Shown here: one piece after another, positions 8,080 to 16,805 of the stretch | Numbering within the stretch: the first letter of the stretch is position 1 | Layout: each line of letters begins with the position of its first letter | Assembly: GCF_002283365.1 (NCBI RefSeq) | Contig: NZ_MQWD01000001.1 | Location: forward strand, 1,168,202 to 1,232,201 | Origin: Rubrivirga marina | Lineage (GTDB): Bacteria > Bacteroidota > Rhodothermia > Rhodothermales > Rubricoccaceae | Reading direction: 5' to 3' | DNA: 64,000 nucleotides | The notes under the pieces: generated by a model | Seen by the model: the letters and a program-made list of their open reading frames with translations, nothing else | The model's database searches: none | What the model was told of the DNA's origin: nothing | Program-made: the position numbers and the translations under genes

Positions 8080-8874
8080 TTACGCCTCGCGCAGCCGGTC
8101 CGGATGGAACCGGTGGTCGGCCGTGAACAGCCGCCGGTAGGCGAGGCCGACGACGCCGAGCGCCGCCAGCGCCACGCACGCCGCGATCATGAACACGATC
8201 AGGATCTGGTAGCGGACGGCCTCGGCGGGCGGCGCGCCGGCCAGGATCTGCCCCGTCATCATGCCCGGGAGGCTCACGACGCCCATCACGGCCATGCTGT
8301 TTGTGATCGGCACGAGGCCGGTGCGGACGGCGTCGCGGAAGAGGGGGCGGGCAGCTTCCCATCGGGTGGCGCCGAGCGCGAGCCGGGCCTCGACGAGACC
8401 ACGGCCCCGGCTGGCGCCGTCCATGAACCTGTCGAGCGACAGCGAGATGCCCGTCAGCGCGTTGCCTAGCAACATCCCGTGGAGCGGGATGAGGTACTGC
8501 GGGTCGTACCACGGGTCGATCTGGAGAATCCCGAGGACCGCCGCGCCGGTGACCACGAACGATGCGCCGAGGACGCTCACGAGCGCGTCGGCCCAAATCT
8601 GGGGGTACCGCCGCGACGTCCGGCGCACGGCCGCGTGGCCGGCCAGCAGCGCCATCCCCACCGCGAGGGAGACGATCAGGAGCGCGCTCTCAGACGAAAA
8701 GACCCACTCCAGCACGAGCCCGACCAGGAACAGCTGGACCACCATCCGGGTGGCCGCGACCGCCAGCCCCTTCGTCAGCCCGAGCTTGAGGGCGACCGAC
8801 AGGCCGATGGCGACGAGCAGCAGGACCGACGCGAGCGCCAGCTGCCACAGCGAGATGTCGACGGCGCCGGTCAC
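8080..8874 (-). CDS. fetB: FetB/UPF0014-type ABC transporter permease
   Basis: 264 residues from a GTG start that overlaps the ATPase stop (GTGA, 8871-8874). About seven membrane helices. The UPF0014/FetB hallmark runs through PLHGMLLGNALTGISLSLDRF, EARLALGATRWEAARPLFRDAVRTGLVPITNSMAVMGVVSLPGMMTGQILAG. E. coli FetAB is linked to iron export under oxidative stress; the role here is by homology only. It forms an operon with the ATPase. Confidence 0.88.
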   Translation of the reverse strand: MTGAVDISLWQLALASVLLLVAIGLSVALKLGLTKGLAVAATRMVVQLFLVGLVLEWVFSSESALLIVSLAVGMALLAGHAAVRRTSRRYPQIWADALVSVLGASFVVTGAAVLGILQIDPWYDPQYLIPLHGMLLGNALTGISLSLDRFMDGASRGRGLVEARLALGATRWEAARPLFRDAVRTGLVPITNSMAVMGVVSLPGMMTGQILAGAPPAEAVRYQILIVFMIAACVALAALGVVGLAYRRLFTADHRFHPDRLREA

Positions 8875-9506
8875 AGGTCGAGGGATCGGTCGGTGACGCG
8901 GTCGAGCTGGGCCGCGTCGTGGCTGGTCCAGACGGCGGCGCGGCGCGCGTTGGCCCGGAGGGCGTCGGCGATGACGGCTTCGACCGCCTCGGCGCGCTCG
9001 GGGTCGAGGCCGGCGGTGGGCTCGTCCAAGAGGAGGACGGTCGGGTCGGTGAGGAGCGCGCGCATCAGCCCGACCGTCTGGGCCTCGCCGCCGGAGAGCC
9101 CGTCGACCGACTGGCCGAGAAGGTCGGCCGGCCGCCCGAGGCGGGCGAGGAGGGCGCGGGCGCGCTCGGCGTCGTAGCGCTGCCCGTCGCGGACGGCGAG
9201 GGCGAACGGCGCGCGGAGGTTGTCCTCGACGGTCCCGTCGAAGAGGGCCGGCCGCTGGGCGGCATAGGCGACCTCGGCGCGGTGGCGGGGGAGGCTCCGG
9301 ACGGGGCCGCCCTCCGACAAGAGCTCGCCCTCGTCGAGCGCGTCGAGGCCAGCGAGCGCGCGGAGCAGGACCGTCTTGCCCGCGCCCGACGGCCCGCGGA
9401 CCGCCAGCCGGTCGCCCGGCGCCACGTCGAGATTCAGTCCACGCCACACCCACCGCTCGCCGACGCGGCGGCCGGCGGTCTGGACTGAGACGAGAGGCGA
9501 GGCCAT
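8871..9506 (-). CDS. fetA: FetA-type ABC transporter ATP-binding protein
   Basis: 211 residues. Walker A GPSGAGKT (38-45), signature LSGGEAQ, Walker B VLLLDEPTAGLDP and the switch His in WTSHD are all present. It powers the FetB permease, whose gene overlaps its stop by 4 bp. An open frame runs upstream to about 10106, but family length and the palindromic repeat between support the ATG at 9504-9506. Confidence 0.9.
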   Translation of the reverse strand: MASPLVSVQTAGRRVGERWVWRGLNLDVAPGDRLAVRGPSGAGKTVLLRALAGLDALDEGELLSEGGPVRSLPRHRAEVAYAAQRPALFDGTVEDNLRAPFALAVRDGQRYDAERARALLARLGRPADLLGQSVDGLSGGEAQTVGLMRALLTDPTVLLLDEPTAGLDPERAEAVEAVIADALRANARRAAVWTSHDAAQLDRVTDRSLDL

Positions 9507-9839
9507 GCAGGGCAGACCGCATCGTGCCGGCGGGGTTTCCGGGCAACGGTCCCGCGACACGCCCGGCTCCGCCCGCCTCGACGCCGAGGCGGGCCTGGCC
9601 ACGGGACGAGGTGCGGCAATGGCCTGGGTCGTGTCGTCCTGAACGCAATGAAGGGTCTCGTCTCGGCGGCCCCAGCGTGTCGATGAGCAGGGCGGTCGAG
9701 CCTGACGAGATCCTCCGCGTACGTCCAGGATGACGAGGGGAACGCCGCCCGGAGAAGAAAAGCGCTTCCGGAGGCGAATCAGGTCAGGGCGTGCTCGTCC
9801 CCCTTGCGCGGCGTGGACGGCGGTGGCTACCCTCCGTCC
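9507..9839. other. Intergenic region with two repeat elements and a candidate promoter
   Basis: No gene seen. It holds a CCCGCCTCGG palindrome (9571-9594) and a degraded long hairpin element bounded by GTCGTCCTGAACG (9633-9645) and CGTCCAGGATGAC (9722-9734). TTGCGC (9804-9809) and TACCCT (9828-9833), 18 bp apart, could be -35/-10 elements. A start about 7 bp beyond would fall on the leader-peptide ATG, making a leaderless transcript (inference). Confidence 0.5.
9571..9594. repeat. Intergenic CCCGCCTCGG-type palindrome
   Basis: Arms GCCCGCCTCG and CGAGGCGGGC with an ACGC centre, upstream of the fetAB operon. Confidence 0.8.
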
Positions 9840-9923
9840 ATGATCGTCGCCCGCCCCACGCTCTCCAGCACCTCGTTTTACTACGGGTATTGGTTTATGC
9901 GTCCGGCGGGCCGGAAGCGCTAG
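9840..9923 (+). CDS. Aromatic-rich attenuator leader peptide
   Basis: 27 codons, ATG at 9840 and TAG at 9921-9923. The peptide is [27 protein letters not shown]: six of seven consecutive codons (9876-9896) specify Phe, Tyr, Tyr, Tyr, Trp, Phe. It is followed after 27 nt by an intrinsic terminator and then by a fused Phe/Tyr/Trp-pathway enzyme. This is the layout of ribosome-mediated attenuation: scarcity of charged aromatic tRNA stalls the ribosome here. It is too short for ordinary gene callers. Confidence 0.88.
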   Translation: MIVARPTLSSTSFYYGYWFMRPAGRKR

Positions 9924-9976
9924 GAGACCCTTACCTCCTCGCCTCTTGCAGCCCGCCCTCCCCGGCGGGCTTTTTT
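9905..9976 (+). promoter_or_regulatory. Transcription attenuator (antiterminator/terminator switch)
   Basis: GGCGGGC occurs twice, at 9905-9911 and 9964-9970. Both can pair with GCCCGCC at 9951-9957. The 9951/9964 pairing gives a terminator hairpin followed by six T. The 9905/9951 pairing would be the antiterminator. The first copy overlaps leader codons just after the aromatic block. A ribosome stalled at FYYGYWF leaves it free, while a ribosome at the stop codon covers it. The polarity therefore fits derepression on starvation. Confidence 0.85.
9951..9976 (+). terminator. Intrinsic terminator of the attenuator
   Basis: Stem GCCCGCC/GGCGGGC with a six-base loop, then TTTTTT at 9971-9976, 14 bp before the ATG of the trifunctional enzyme. 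Confidence 0.9.
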
Positions 9977-9990
9977 GTTGCCCCACCCCC

Positions 9991-12015
9991 ATGCCCGACT
10001 CCCCCGACCTCTCGACCCTCCGGTCCGACCTCGACGCCGTGGACCGCAAGCTCGTCGAGGCCCTCGCCGAGCGGCAGCGCCTCGTCTCCGACGTGGCCGC
10101 CGTCAAGGCCGCCGACGGCGCGCTCCCGATCCAGGACCCCGACCGCGAGCAGTCGCTCCTCTCGCGCGTCCACCAGCTGGCCGAGGCGGCCGGCGTCGAC
10201 GGCTACTTCGCGTCGCAGCTGTACCGCCAGATCCTGCGCCACTCGGTCCGCTACCAGGCTGTCCGCCAGTCGGGCGAGGCCGGGCTCCGGGTGGCGTACC
10301 AGGGCGTCGAGGGGTGCTACAGCCACTCGGCCGCGCGCCACCACTTCGCGGCGGTCGACGGCGTGGGGTACCTCGGCACGAGCACGTTCGGCGGCGCCAT
10401 CGAGGCGCTCAAGGGCGGGAAGGCCGACCGCGCGCTCCTCCCGGTCGAGAACACGACGGCCGGGCCGATCTCGGGCGTCTACGACCTCCTCGTCGAGCCG
10501 GGCCTCCACATCGTGGGCGAGGAGGTCCTGAAGGTGGAGCACTGCCTGCTCGGGCTGCCGGGCGCGTCGCTCGGGCACGTCGAGCGGATCGGGACGCACC
10601 CGCAGGCGATCCGCCAGTGCAGCCTGTTCCTGGACGACTTCAAGCACCACGGCGGCCACGTCGACTCGGAGGACGACACGGCCGGGGCGGCCAAGGCCGT
10701 CGCCGAGGCGGGCGACCCCACGCGCGCCGCGATCGCGGGCGAGGACGCCGCCGAGCACTACGGGCTCGAGATCCTCAAGCGGAACGTGGCGAACCGGAAG
10801 GACAACTTCACGCGCTTCCTCATCGTGGCGGCCGAGCCGCTCGCGCACGACCAGCGGCTCCCGCATAAGACGTCGCTCGTGCTCTCGACCGAGCACGGCC
10901 CCGGCAAGCTGGCCGCCGTCCTCCAGGTGTTCGCCGAGGCCGAGGTCAACCTCACCAAGCTCGAAAGCCGGCCGTCGCCCACGACCCCGTTCGAGAGCCT
11001 GTTCTACCTCGACCTCGAGGGCGGCACGCACGAGGACGCGGTCGCCGACGCCATCGAGGCCGCGGAGGCCCACACGAAGTCGCTCCGCGTGCTCGGCTCG
11101 TACCCCGTGTTCCGCGCCGAGACGCCGCGCGCCGCGCTGGGCGTGGCCGCCTCGGGCGACGGCGCGGCGCCCCGGGCCAAGGCCACCGCCCCGCCGAGCG
11201 TCAAGCCGAGTCGCCGGACGCTCGGTGACCGACAGGGCCGGCCGGACACGGTCGTCGAGATCGCGGGCGTCCGGATCGGGGGCGACGAGCCGCCGGTCCT
11301 CATCGCCGGGCCGTGCTCGGTGGAGAGCCGGGACCAGATCTTCGAGTCGGCCCGGGCCGTCCGCGAGGCGGGCGGGCTCATGCTCCGCGGCGGCTGCTTC
11401 AAGCCGCGGACGCTGCCCTACGACTTCCAGGGGCTCGGCTTCGAGGGGCTCGCCATGATGCACGAGGCGGGGCGGCAGAACGGGCTCCCCATCGTGACCG
11501 AGGTGGTCCACCCGAAGGACGTCGAGGCGATCGCCCGCGAGGCCGACGTGCTCCAGATCGGCGCGCGCAACATGCAGAACTTCGAGCTGCTCAAGGAGGT
11601 CGGGAAGAGCCACGCGGCGGTCCTCCTCAAGCGCGGGATGTCGTCGTCCATCGACGAGTGGCTGGCGGCGGCGGAGTACGTCCTCGCCGGCGGCAACGAG
11701 CGCGTGATCCTCTGCGAGCGCGGCATCCGGACGTTTGAGACGGCCACGCGCAACACGCTCGACCTCAGCTCAGTCGTCGTCGCCCGCGAGCGGACGCACC
11801 TCCCGGTGATCGTGGACCCGAGCCACGCGGCCGGCCTCCGGCGCTGGGTCCCGGCGCTCGCGAAGGCGGCGATCGCGGCCGGCGCGCACGGGCTCATCGT
11901 GGAGGCCCACCCGGACCCCGACCACGCGCTCTCCGACGGACCCCAGTCGCTGACCTGGGACCAGCTCAACGAGCTGGCGCGCGAGATCGGCGTGGCGCCG
12001 GCCGTCGCGGCCTAG
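9991..12015 (+). CDS. Chorismate mutase / prephenate dehydratase / DAHP synthase trifunctional fusion
   Basis: 674 residues in four domains. Residues 1-92 are an AroQ chorismate mutase with Arg11, Arg28, Lys39, Arg52/Glu53 and Gln89 matching the catalytic set. Residues 98-280 are prephenate dehydratase with the essential Thr274 in NFTRF. Residues 292-375 are an ACT domain with the Phe-binding ESRP motif (325-328). After a 45-residue Pro/Ala linker, 420-670 is a type I-beta DAHP synthase: AGPCSVES (Cys442), KPRT (471-474), GARNMQN, LLKRGM, DPSHA (His612), Glu638. The protein thus joins the first step of the shikimate pathway to the two steps committing chorismate to phenylpyruvate. ACT binding should give Phe feedback, and the attenuator upstream gives transcriptional control. 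Two-domain fusions are well known; this triple order seems rare. Confidence 0.95.
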   Translation: MPDSPDLSTLRSDLDAVDRKLVEALAERQRLVSDVAAVKAADGALPIQDPDREQSLLSRVHQLAEAAGVDGYFASQLYRQILRHSVRYQAVRQSGEAGLRVAYQGVEGCYSHSAARHHFAAVDGVGYLGTSTFGGAIEALKGGKADRALLPVENTTAGPISGVYDLLVEPGLHIVGEEVLKVEHCLLGLPGASLGHVERIGTHPQAIRQCSLFLDDFKHHGGHVDSEDDTAGAAKAVAEAGDPTRAAIAGEDAAEHYGLEILKRNVANRKDNFTRFLIVAAEPLAHDQRLPHKTSLVLSTEHGPGKLAAVLQVFAEAEVNLTKLESRPSPTTPFESLFYLDLEGGTHEDAVADAIEAAEAHTKSLRVLGSYPVFRAETPRAALGVAASGDGAAPRAKATAPPSVKPSRRTLGDRQGRPDTVVEIAGVRIGGDEPPVLIAGPCSVESRDQIFESARAVREAGGLMLRGGCFKPRTLPYDFQGLGFEGLAMMHEAGRQNGLPIVTEVVHPKDVEAIAREADVLQIGARNMQNFELLKEVGKSHAAVLLKRGMSSSIDEWLAAAEYVLAGGNERVILCERGIRTFETATRNTLDLSSVVVARERTHLPVIVDPSHAAGLRRWVPALAKAAIAAGAHGLIVEAHPDPDHALSDGPQSLTWDQLNELAREIGVAPAVAA

Positions 12016-12026
12016 GGACCAGCTCC

Positions 12027-12056
12027 GCCCGCCTCGGTGACGACGCCGAGGCGGGC
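12027..12056. repeat. Intergenic CCCGCCTCGG-type palindrome
   Basis: Arms GCCCGCCTCGG/CCGAGGCGGGC with an 8-bp loop in the 46 bp between convergent genes. Confidence 0.85.
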
Positions 12057-12061
12057 AGGGC

Positions 12062-12367
12062 TCAACGGAAGCGGGACTCCACGTCGTCGTCCTCGACGAT
12101 CTGGCGGAGGACGGGGTCCTGGATCTCGTCGGGCGCGCCGTCGCCCTCCAGCTCCTCCTCGACCGACTCGAGCAGCATCTCGGCCTCGGTCTCGCCGGCC
12201 CGCTCCAGCACGACGAGCGCGGCGAACCCGTCGGTCGCGCCGCCGCCGCCCATCGGCGAGGTCTGGGCCACGCGCCAGCCGGCGCGGAGGTGCTGGTCGA
12301 GGTCGTCGAGCGAGGCCGTCCGGGCGCCGGTCGGGCCGACGGTGACGACGAGGGCTTTCTGGGTCAT
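12062..12367 (-). CDS. Hypothetical small acidic protein
   Basis: 101 residues, no signal peptide or membrane segment. The N-terminal half (KALVVTVGPTGARTASLDDLDQHLRAGWRVAQTSPMGGGG) reads like a compact alpha/beta fold; the C-terminal 40 residues are very acidic. I recognise no family. Its ATG is divergent from the lipoprotein gene 110 bp away. Confidence 0.55.
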   Translation of the reverse strand: MTQKALVVTVGPTGARTASLDDLDQHLRAGWRVAQTSPMGGGGATDGFAALVVLERAGETEAEMLLESVEEELEGDGAPDEIQDPVLRQIVEDDDVESRFR

Positions 12368-12477
12368 GGCACGTCGCGGGGGGACGCTGAGAGGGCGCGA
12401 GGCGCGGTCCGGTTCCGCCCGGCCTGGGAACCCTCGGCAGACGTCGGGCGAACGTCTCGTTCCCTCCCGCCGCCCCC

Positions 12478-13683
12478 ATGCCCCGTCTGTTCGCTCCTCT
12501 CCTCGCCGCTCTTGGGGCGCTCGCCGGCTGTGCCGGGACGCCGGCCCCCGGCACCGCCCGCACCCCGCCGATCACCGCCGTTGAGGCCGAGACCGCCGGC
12601 TTCGTCACCCGTCTCGGCGACGACACGCTCGCCGTCGAGCGGTTCACGGTCACGCCCGGCGGGATGGAGGCGACCGTCGCCGTCCGCGCCCCGCAGACGA
12701 CCCTCGCGACCTACACCCTCGACCTCGACGACGACGGCGGGCTGGAGGCCTACGAGGCCGTCGTCCGGCAGCCGCTGACCGACGAGGTCCTCCGGACGCA
12801 GCGGGCCGAGCCGGTCGGCGACAGCCTGCGGGTCACGTCCTCCGAGACGATGGGGGAGACCGAGACGCGGATGGTGGCCGGCGCCGCGCGACCGCTCCCG
12901 TTCGTCGACCTCGTCCACTGGCCGTTCGAGCTGATGGTCCGGCGGGCCGTCGCGGCGGGCGGGCCGCTGGAGCAGCCGCTCTTCACGCCGCGCGGCGTCG
13001 TTGCCTTCACGAGCGACGTTGAGGACGACGGGTCGGTGACGGTCACGCACCCGTTCCGCGGGAGCATGGTCGTCGAGGCCGACGACGAGGGCCGGCTCCT
13101 CGAGCTCGACGCGGGCGCCACGACGCGGAAGCTGACCGTGATGCGCGTGGCCGACGTCGACGTCGAGGCTGTGGCGGCGCGCTGGGCCGAGATGGACGCG
13201 GCGGGCCTGTCGGCCGGCGAGCTCTCGGGTCGCGGCGAGGCCGTCGGCGAGATCGGGCCGGCGACGGTCTCGGTCGACTACGGCGTGCCCCAGAAGCGGG
13301 GCCGCGAGATCTGGGGCGCGCTGGTGCCGTGGGGCGAGCTCTGGCGGACCGGCGCCAACCGCGCCACGCACCTCGAGACGAACCACGCGCTCGTGCTCGG
13401 CGAGGGCGACGACGCGCTCGCGGTCCCGGCCGGCGTCTACACGCTCTACTCGATCCCCGCGGCCGATGGCGGCGTGCTCATCGTGAACCGCCAGACGGGC
13501 CAGGGCGGGACGACCTACGACGAGGCCCGCGACCTCGGCCGCGTCCCGCTGACGCGCTCGGCCCTCGGCGAGACCGTCGAGGCGTTCACGATCGCCGTCG
13601 ACGAGACCGGCGCGCGGTCCGGCGTGCTGTCGCTGCGGTGGGACCGCGACGCGTTCTCCGTCCCGTTCACCGTCCCGGATTGA
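12478..13683 (+). CDS. Lipoprotein with C-terminal DUF2911 domain
   Basis: 401 residues. Lipobox ALAGC places the lipidated Cys at 18. Residues about 25-250 are beta-rich with no named family. Residues 255-400 follow DUF2911: VSVDYGVPQKRGREIWGALVPWGELWRTGANRATHLET and YTLYSIP. DUF2911 proteins are common outer-membrane-associated proteins in Bacteroidota and Rhodothermota with no assigned function. The next gene follows after a palindrome. Confidence 0.85.
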   Translation: MPRLFAPLLAALGALAGCAGTPAPGTARTPPITAVEAETAGFVTRLGDDTLAVERFTVTPGGMEATVAVRAPQTTLATYTLDLDDDGGLEAYEAVVRQPLTDEVLRTQRAEPVGDSLRVTSSETMGETETRMVAGAARPLPFVDLVHWPFELMVRRAVAAGGPLEQPLFTPRGVVAFTSDVEDDGSVTVTHPFRGSMVVEADDEGRLLELDAGATTRKLTVMRVADVDVEAVAARWAEMDAAGLSAGELSGRGEAVGEIGPATVSVDYGVPQKRGREIWGALVPWGELWRTGANRATHLETNHALVLGEGDDALAVPAGVYTLYSIPAADGGVLIVNRQTGQGGTTYDEARDLGRVPLTRSALGETVEAFTIAVDETGARSGVLSLRWDRDAFSVPFTVPD

Positions 13684-13687
13684 CCTC

Positions 13688-13710
13688 CCCCGCCTCGGCG
13701 CCGAGGCGGG
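13688..13710. repeat. Intergenic CCCGCCTCGG-type palindrome
   Basis: Near-perfect 22-bp palindrome just after the lipoprotein stop, 12 bp before the next ATG. Confidence 0.85.
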
Positions 13711-13721
13711 CCGACTCGCCC

Positions 13722-14342
13722 ATGGACTTCGACCTCGACGCGCTCGCCCCGCGGGCCGGCTACAAGCTCCTCTCCGCGCTCGTCGTCCCGCGCCCCATCG
13801 CGTGGGTCACGACGCGCAACGCCGACGGGAGCGTCAACGCGGCGCCGTACAGCTTCTTCAACCTGATGGGCCACGACCCGCACCTCGTGGCGCTCGGCCT
13901 GTCGCAGCCCGGCGACCGGCACGCAAAGGACACCGCCGCGAACGTCCGCCGGACCGGCCGCTTCGTGGTCAACGTCGTGAGCGAGGCCGTGGCCGAGGCG
14001 ATGCACCGCTCGTCCGGCCCGTACCCGCCGGGCGCGAGCGAGGTCGACGCGCTCGCGCTGGACCTCGCCGATCCGCCGGCCGGCGACGTGCCGCGGATCG
14101 CCGCGGCGCCGGCCGCTCTCGCCTGCCGCGAGCACACGACGCTCCAAATCGGCCGGTCACGCGTGCTGATCGGCGTGGTCGAGGGGCTCTATCTCCGTGA
14201 CGACCTGTACGACGCCGAGCGCGGCTATGTCCGCCAGGAGGCCGTGCGCGCCGTGGGGCGGCTCGGCGGCGGCCTCTACTCCCACGTCGACGCGTTCTCG
14301 CTCGGCCCGCGCCCGTCGACCGAGGAGGTCGGCGGGAGGTAG
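13722..14342 (+). CDS. Flavin reductase family (FMN-binding split-barrel) protein
   Basis: 206 residues. The pattern KLLSALVVPRPIAWVTTRNADGSVNAAPYSFFNLMGHDPHLVALGL is diagnostic of the flavin reductase-like split barrel, which binds FMN and often partners an oxygenase. It keeps HAKDTAANVRRTGRFVVNVVS and a late RVLIGVVEGLYLRDDLYD strand. No partner oxygenase is adjacent. Its 3' end overlaps the convergent glycosyltransferase gene by 67 bp. Confidence 0.9.
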   Translation: MDFDLDALAPRAGYKLLSALVVPRPIAWVTTRNADGSVNAAPYSFFNLMGHDPHLVALGLSQPGDRHAKDTAANVRRTGRFVVNVVSEAVAEAMHRSSGPYPPGASEVDALALDLADPPAGDVPRIAAAPAALACREHTTLQIGRSRVLIGVVEGLYLRDDLYDAERGYVRQEAVRAVGRLGGGLYSHVDAFSLGPRPSTEEVGGR

Positions 14343-15505
14343 CGCGCCTCGCGAACCTCGACCTCGTCGGCGAGCCCGTCGCCCGCGCCGTCGCCGCCGA
14401 GCGGAGCCAGCCCCGCGGCCTCCTCGATGGCGCCGACGGCCCGGCCCTCGGCGCGCGCGATCCAGCGGCGGAAGCGGCTCGTCGTCTCGGCCTGGGCCGC
14501 CTCGGCGTGATGGTCGAGGTAGTCGAGGAGCGGGTCGAGGTCGAGCGTCTCGGCGTGGACGCCCGCGCCGGCCGCCACGGCGTCGACGGCGTTGCAGCGC
14601 TGCTCGTAGTGGCCGGGCGTCGGGACGAGGAGGGCCGGCGTGCCGAGCCACATGGCCTCGGAGACCGTCTCGAACCCGGCCGTGCAGACGACGCCGCGCG
14701 CCGCGGCCATGCGCTTGAGGAATTCCGTCCCGCTGAGGCCGTGGAACGTCAGCGACGGGCTGTGGTCGTGCGGCTCGACGGCCGCGAACGTGTGGATCCG
14801 GACGCCCGGGTTCCGGTCGCTCCACGCCGCGAGTGCGGGCGCCATCGCCGGCTCCATGAGGTAGACGAGGATCGACCCGTCACCCGGCGCGTCGCCCAGG
14901 TCGAACAGCTGTGACCGGAGGAGCGGCGGGACGACGCGGACGCCCGGCCGGTCGGGCGCGTCGTAGAACGAGAGCGCGAGGCGCGTCTCGGCGCCGACGC
15001 CGACGAGCGACGTGTACGCCTCCATCGCGACCCGCTGGAGCGGCTGGCCCGGAAGGAGCGGGTAGCCCGGGTGCCCCGAGAAGAACTGGTGGCCGACGGC
15101 GACGACGGGCACGTCCGACACGCGGAGCAGCCCGTGAAGGCCCATCAGCCCCTCGTAGAAGTTGACGACGACGTCGGGTTCGAGCCGGTCGAGGACGGTC
15201 GTGATCCGGTCGAGGCTCGGGGCGAAGCGCCGCATCCGTGCGACGTTGGCGGCGAACGTGGCGACGGGCCGGATCCGGCCGTCGGCGCCGGACACGAAGC
15301 CGGGGCTCTCCACGGTTTCGACGCGCGCCGCCAGCCCCTCGCGGAAAAAGTCCGGCACGTCGCCCCAACGGCTCGTCCCGGCCACCGCCCCGACGACCTG
15401 ATGGCCGCGACGGCGGAGCATGGCGGCCACGGCGAGCGCCTGCGTGAGGTGGCCGCGCCCCTCGCCCTGCACGGCGAAGAGCACGCGGAGCGGATCCCGT
15501 CTCAT
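14276..15505 (-). CDS. Glycosyltransferase of the MJ1255/VC2487 type
   Basis: 409 residues, GT-B fold. RVLFAVQGEGRGHLTQALAVAAMLRRRGHQVVGAV is the N-terminal Rossmann start; VVCTAGFETVSEAMWLGTPALLVPTPGHYEQRCNA is the donor-sugar site region. Homologues are annotated as lipid/surface-sugar glycosyltransferases. The ATG overlaps the stop of the LpxH-like gene by 4 bp (ATGA), so the two are co-translated and probably act on the same envelope glycolipid. The last 22 codons overlap the oppositely oriented flavin reductase gene. Confidence 0.85.
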   Translation of the reverse strand: MRRDPLRVLFAVQGEGRGHLTQALAVAAMLRRRGHQVVGAVAGTSRWGDVPDFFREGLAARVETVESPGFVSGADGRIRPVATFAANVARMRRFAPSLDRITTVLDRLEPDVVVNFYEGLMGLHGLLRVSDVPVVAVGHQFFSGHPGYPLLPGQPLQRVAMEAYTSLVGVGAETRLALSFYDAPDRPGVRVVPPLLRSQLFDLGDAPGDGSILVYLMEPAMAPALAAWSDRNPGVRIHTFAAVEPHDHSPSLTFHGLSGTEFLKRMAAARGVVCTAGFETVSEAMWLGTPALLVPTPGHYEQRCNAVDAVAAGAGVHAETLDLDPLLDYLDHHAEAAQAETTSRFRRWIARAEGRAVGAIEEAAGLAPLGGDGAGDGLADEVEVREARYLPPTSSVDGRGPSENASTWE

Positions 15506-16377
15506 CGCTCCGCTCCGAGTGTCCCCGCGTCGAGCCCGAGGCGGGCGGCCTCGGTGCTGAGGGCGAGGCGGGGCACGAGCGCGGCGACCGGCTGACGCAC
15601 GCCGTCGCCTCGTGCCTCGGCGTCCCGCTGGATCGCGCCCGTCCACCGGACGATCTCGAGCCGGCCGTCGTGGTGCTCCACGAGCGCCGTGCAGTTCTCG
15701 ACCCAGTCGCCGCAGTTGGCGTAGAGCGTCGCGCCCGCCTCGGTCACGACGTCGCGGAGCTCGGGCCGATGGATGTGGCCGCACACGACGCCGTCGACGC
15801 CGGCCTCGACGGCTCGCATGGCGACGGCCTCCTCGAACCGGTCGATGTACTGGAGCGCCCGCTTCGTCCGGTCCTTGAGCGCCGCCGCGAGCGACCAGTA
15901 CGGCTTCCCCATCCGCTCGCGCACGCGGGCCACGACCGTGTTGAGCGCCAGCGACAGCTCGTAGGCCCGCGCGCCGACCCGGCTCAGCCACGGCGCGAGG
16001 CGGACGACCCCGTCGAACTCGTCGCCGTGGAGCACGAGGAGCTTCCGCCCGTCGGCCGTCGTGTGGACCCAGTCGCGCTGGACGAGGATGCCCCCGAACG
16101 TGAGCCCGACGAACTGGCGCGCCGCGCCGTCGTGGTTGCCGGGCACGTAGACCATCTCGGACCCCTTCCGGACTTCCCGGAGCAGCTTCTGGACCACGTC
16201 GTTGTGGACCTGCTGCCACGTCCAGGACCGCGCGAGGGCCCACCCGTCGACCACGTCGCCGACGAGCACCCAGCGCTGGGCCTCGTGGTGGCGGATAAAG
16301 TCGAGCACGCGCTCGGCCTGGCAGCCGCGCATGCCGAGGTGGAGGTCGGACAGGAAGATCGTCCGGTACGAGGTCAT
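15502..16377 (-). CDS. LpxH-like UDP-2,3-diacylglucosamine diphosphatase family phosphoesterase
   Basis: 291 residues. All metallophosphoesterase blocks are present: FLSDLHLG (residues 8-15), GDVVD, PGNHD, LHGDEFD and CGHIHRPE. LpxH family enzymes cleave UDP-2,3-diacylglucosamine in lipid A synthesis; the longer C-terminus and pairing with a glycosyltransferase are typical of the LpxH-like (YbbF-type) branch in Bacteroidota, whose exact substrate is not settled. Residues after about 265 are low-complexity and partly derive from palindrome-like sequence. Confidence 0.85.
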   Translation of the reverse strand: MTSYRTIFLSDLHLGMRGCQAERVLDFIRHHEAQRWVLVGDVVDGWALARSWTWQQVHNDVVQKLLREVRKGSEMVYVPGNHDGAARQFVGLTFGGILVQRDWVHTTADGRKLLVLHGDEFDGVVRLAPWLSRVGARAYELSLALNTVVARVRERMGKPYWSLAAALKDRTKRALQYIDRFEEAVAMRAVEAGVDGVVCGHIHRPELRDVVTEAGATLYANCGDWVENCTALVEHHDGRLEIVRWTGAIQRDAEARGDGVRQPVAALVPRLALSTEAARLGLDAGTLGAER

Positions 16378-16572
16378 CGGGCATCCGGGGGGGATGCCTC
16401 GAAACCTCCCCCACGGCGTTCGTTTTAGGATGACCGGCGTGCGACCAGACGGTTACGGTACCGTGTCGTCGGAGGCCGGTCCAACGCGAGGGCGGACGGT
16501 CCCGCCCGCATCGGCCCTGCCCACCTCGGCAGCGAGGCGGAGCCATCCAGTCGCGCACGGCTTTCCCGCCGT

Positions 16573-16715
16573 GTCATCCTGAGCGGAGTGGAGGGCGCCA
16601 GCTCGGAGCGGAGTCGAAGGATCTCGGGCGAGCACAGCCGCGATGAGGTCGCCCAGGCCCGGTGCACGTCGGAGATCCTTCGACTCCGCCACTGCGCGGC
16701 TTCGCTCAGGATGAC
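16573..16715. repeat. Long hairpin element (GTCATCCTGAGCG family)
   Basis: 143 bp with perfect 13-bp terminal inverted repeats GTCATCCTGAGCG/CGCTCAGGATGAC. A second perfect pair lies inside, GAGTCGAAGGATCTC (16611-16625) and GAGATCCTTCGACTC (16672-16686). It looks like a non-coding MITE/REP-like element. A close copy is at 34734-34861. Confidence 0.85.
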
Positions 16716-16747
16716 CCAGTTGAAAGGCCGTGCGCGACTCGACCCTT

Positions 16748-16769
16748 CCTGCCTCGGCACCGAGGCAGG
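16748..16769. repeat. Intergenic CCTGCCTCGG-type palindrome
   Basis: Perfect 22-bp palindrome (CCTGCCTCGG, centre CA, CCGAGGCAGG). A compensated variant: both arms carry the same T/A change relative to the common form, so the stem is kept. Confidence 0.85.
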
Positions 16770-16805
16770 CGGACTCAGAGGCGCCGGCCCTTCGGCCCCC
16801 AATCC

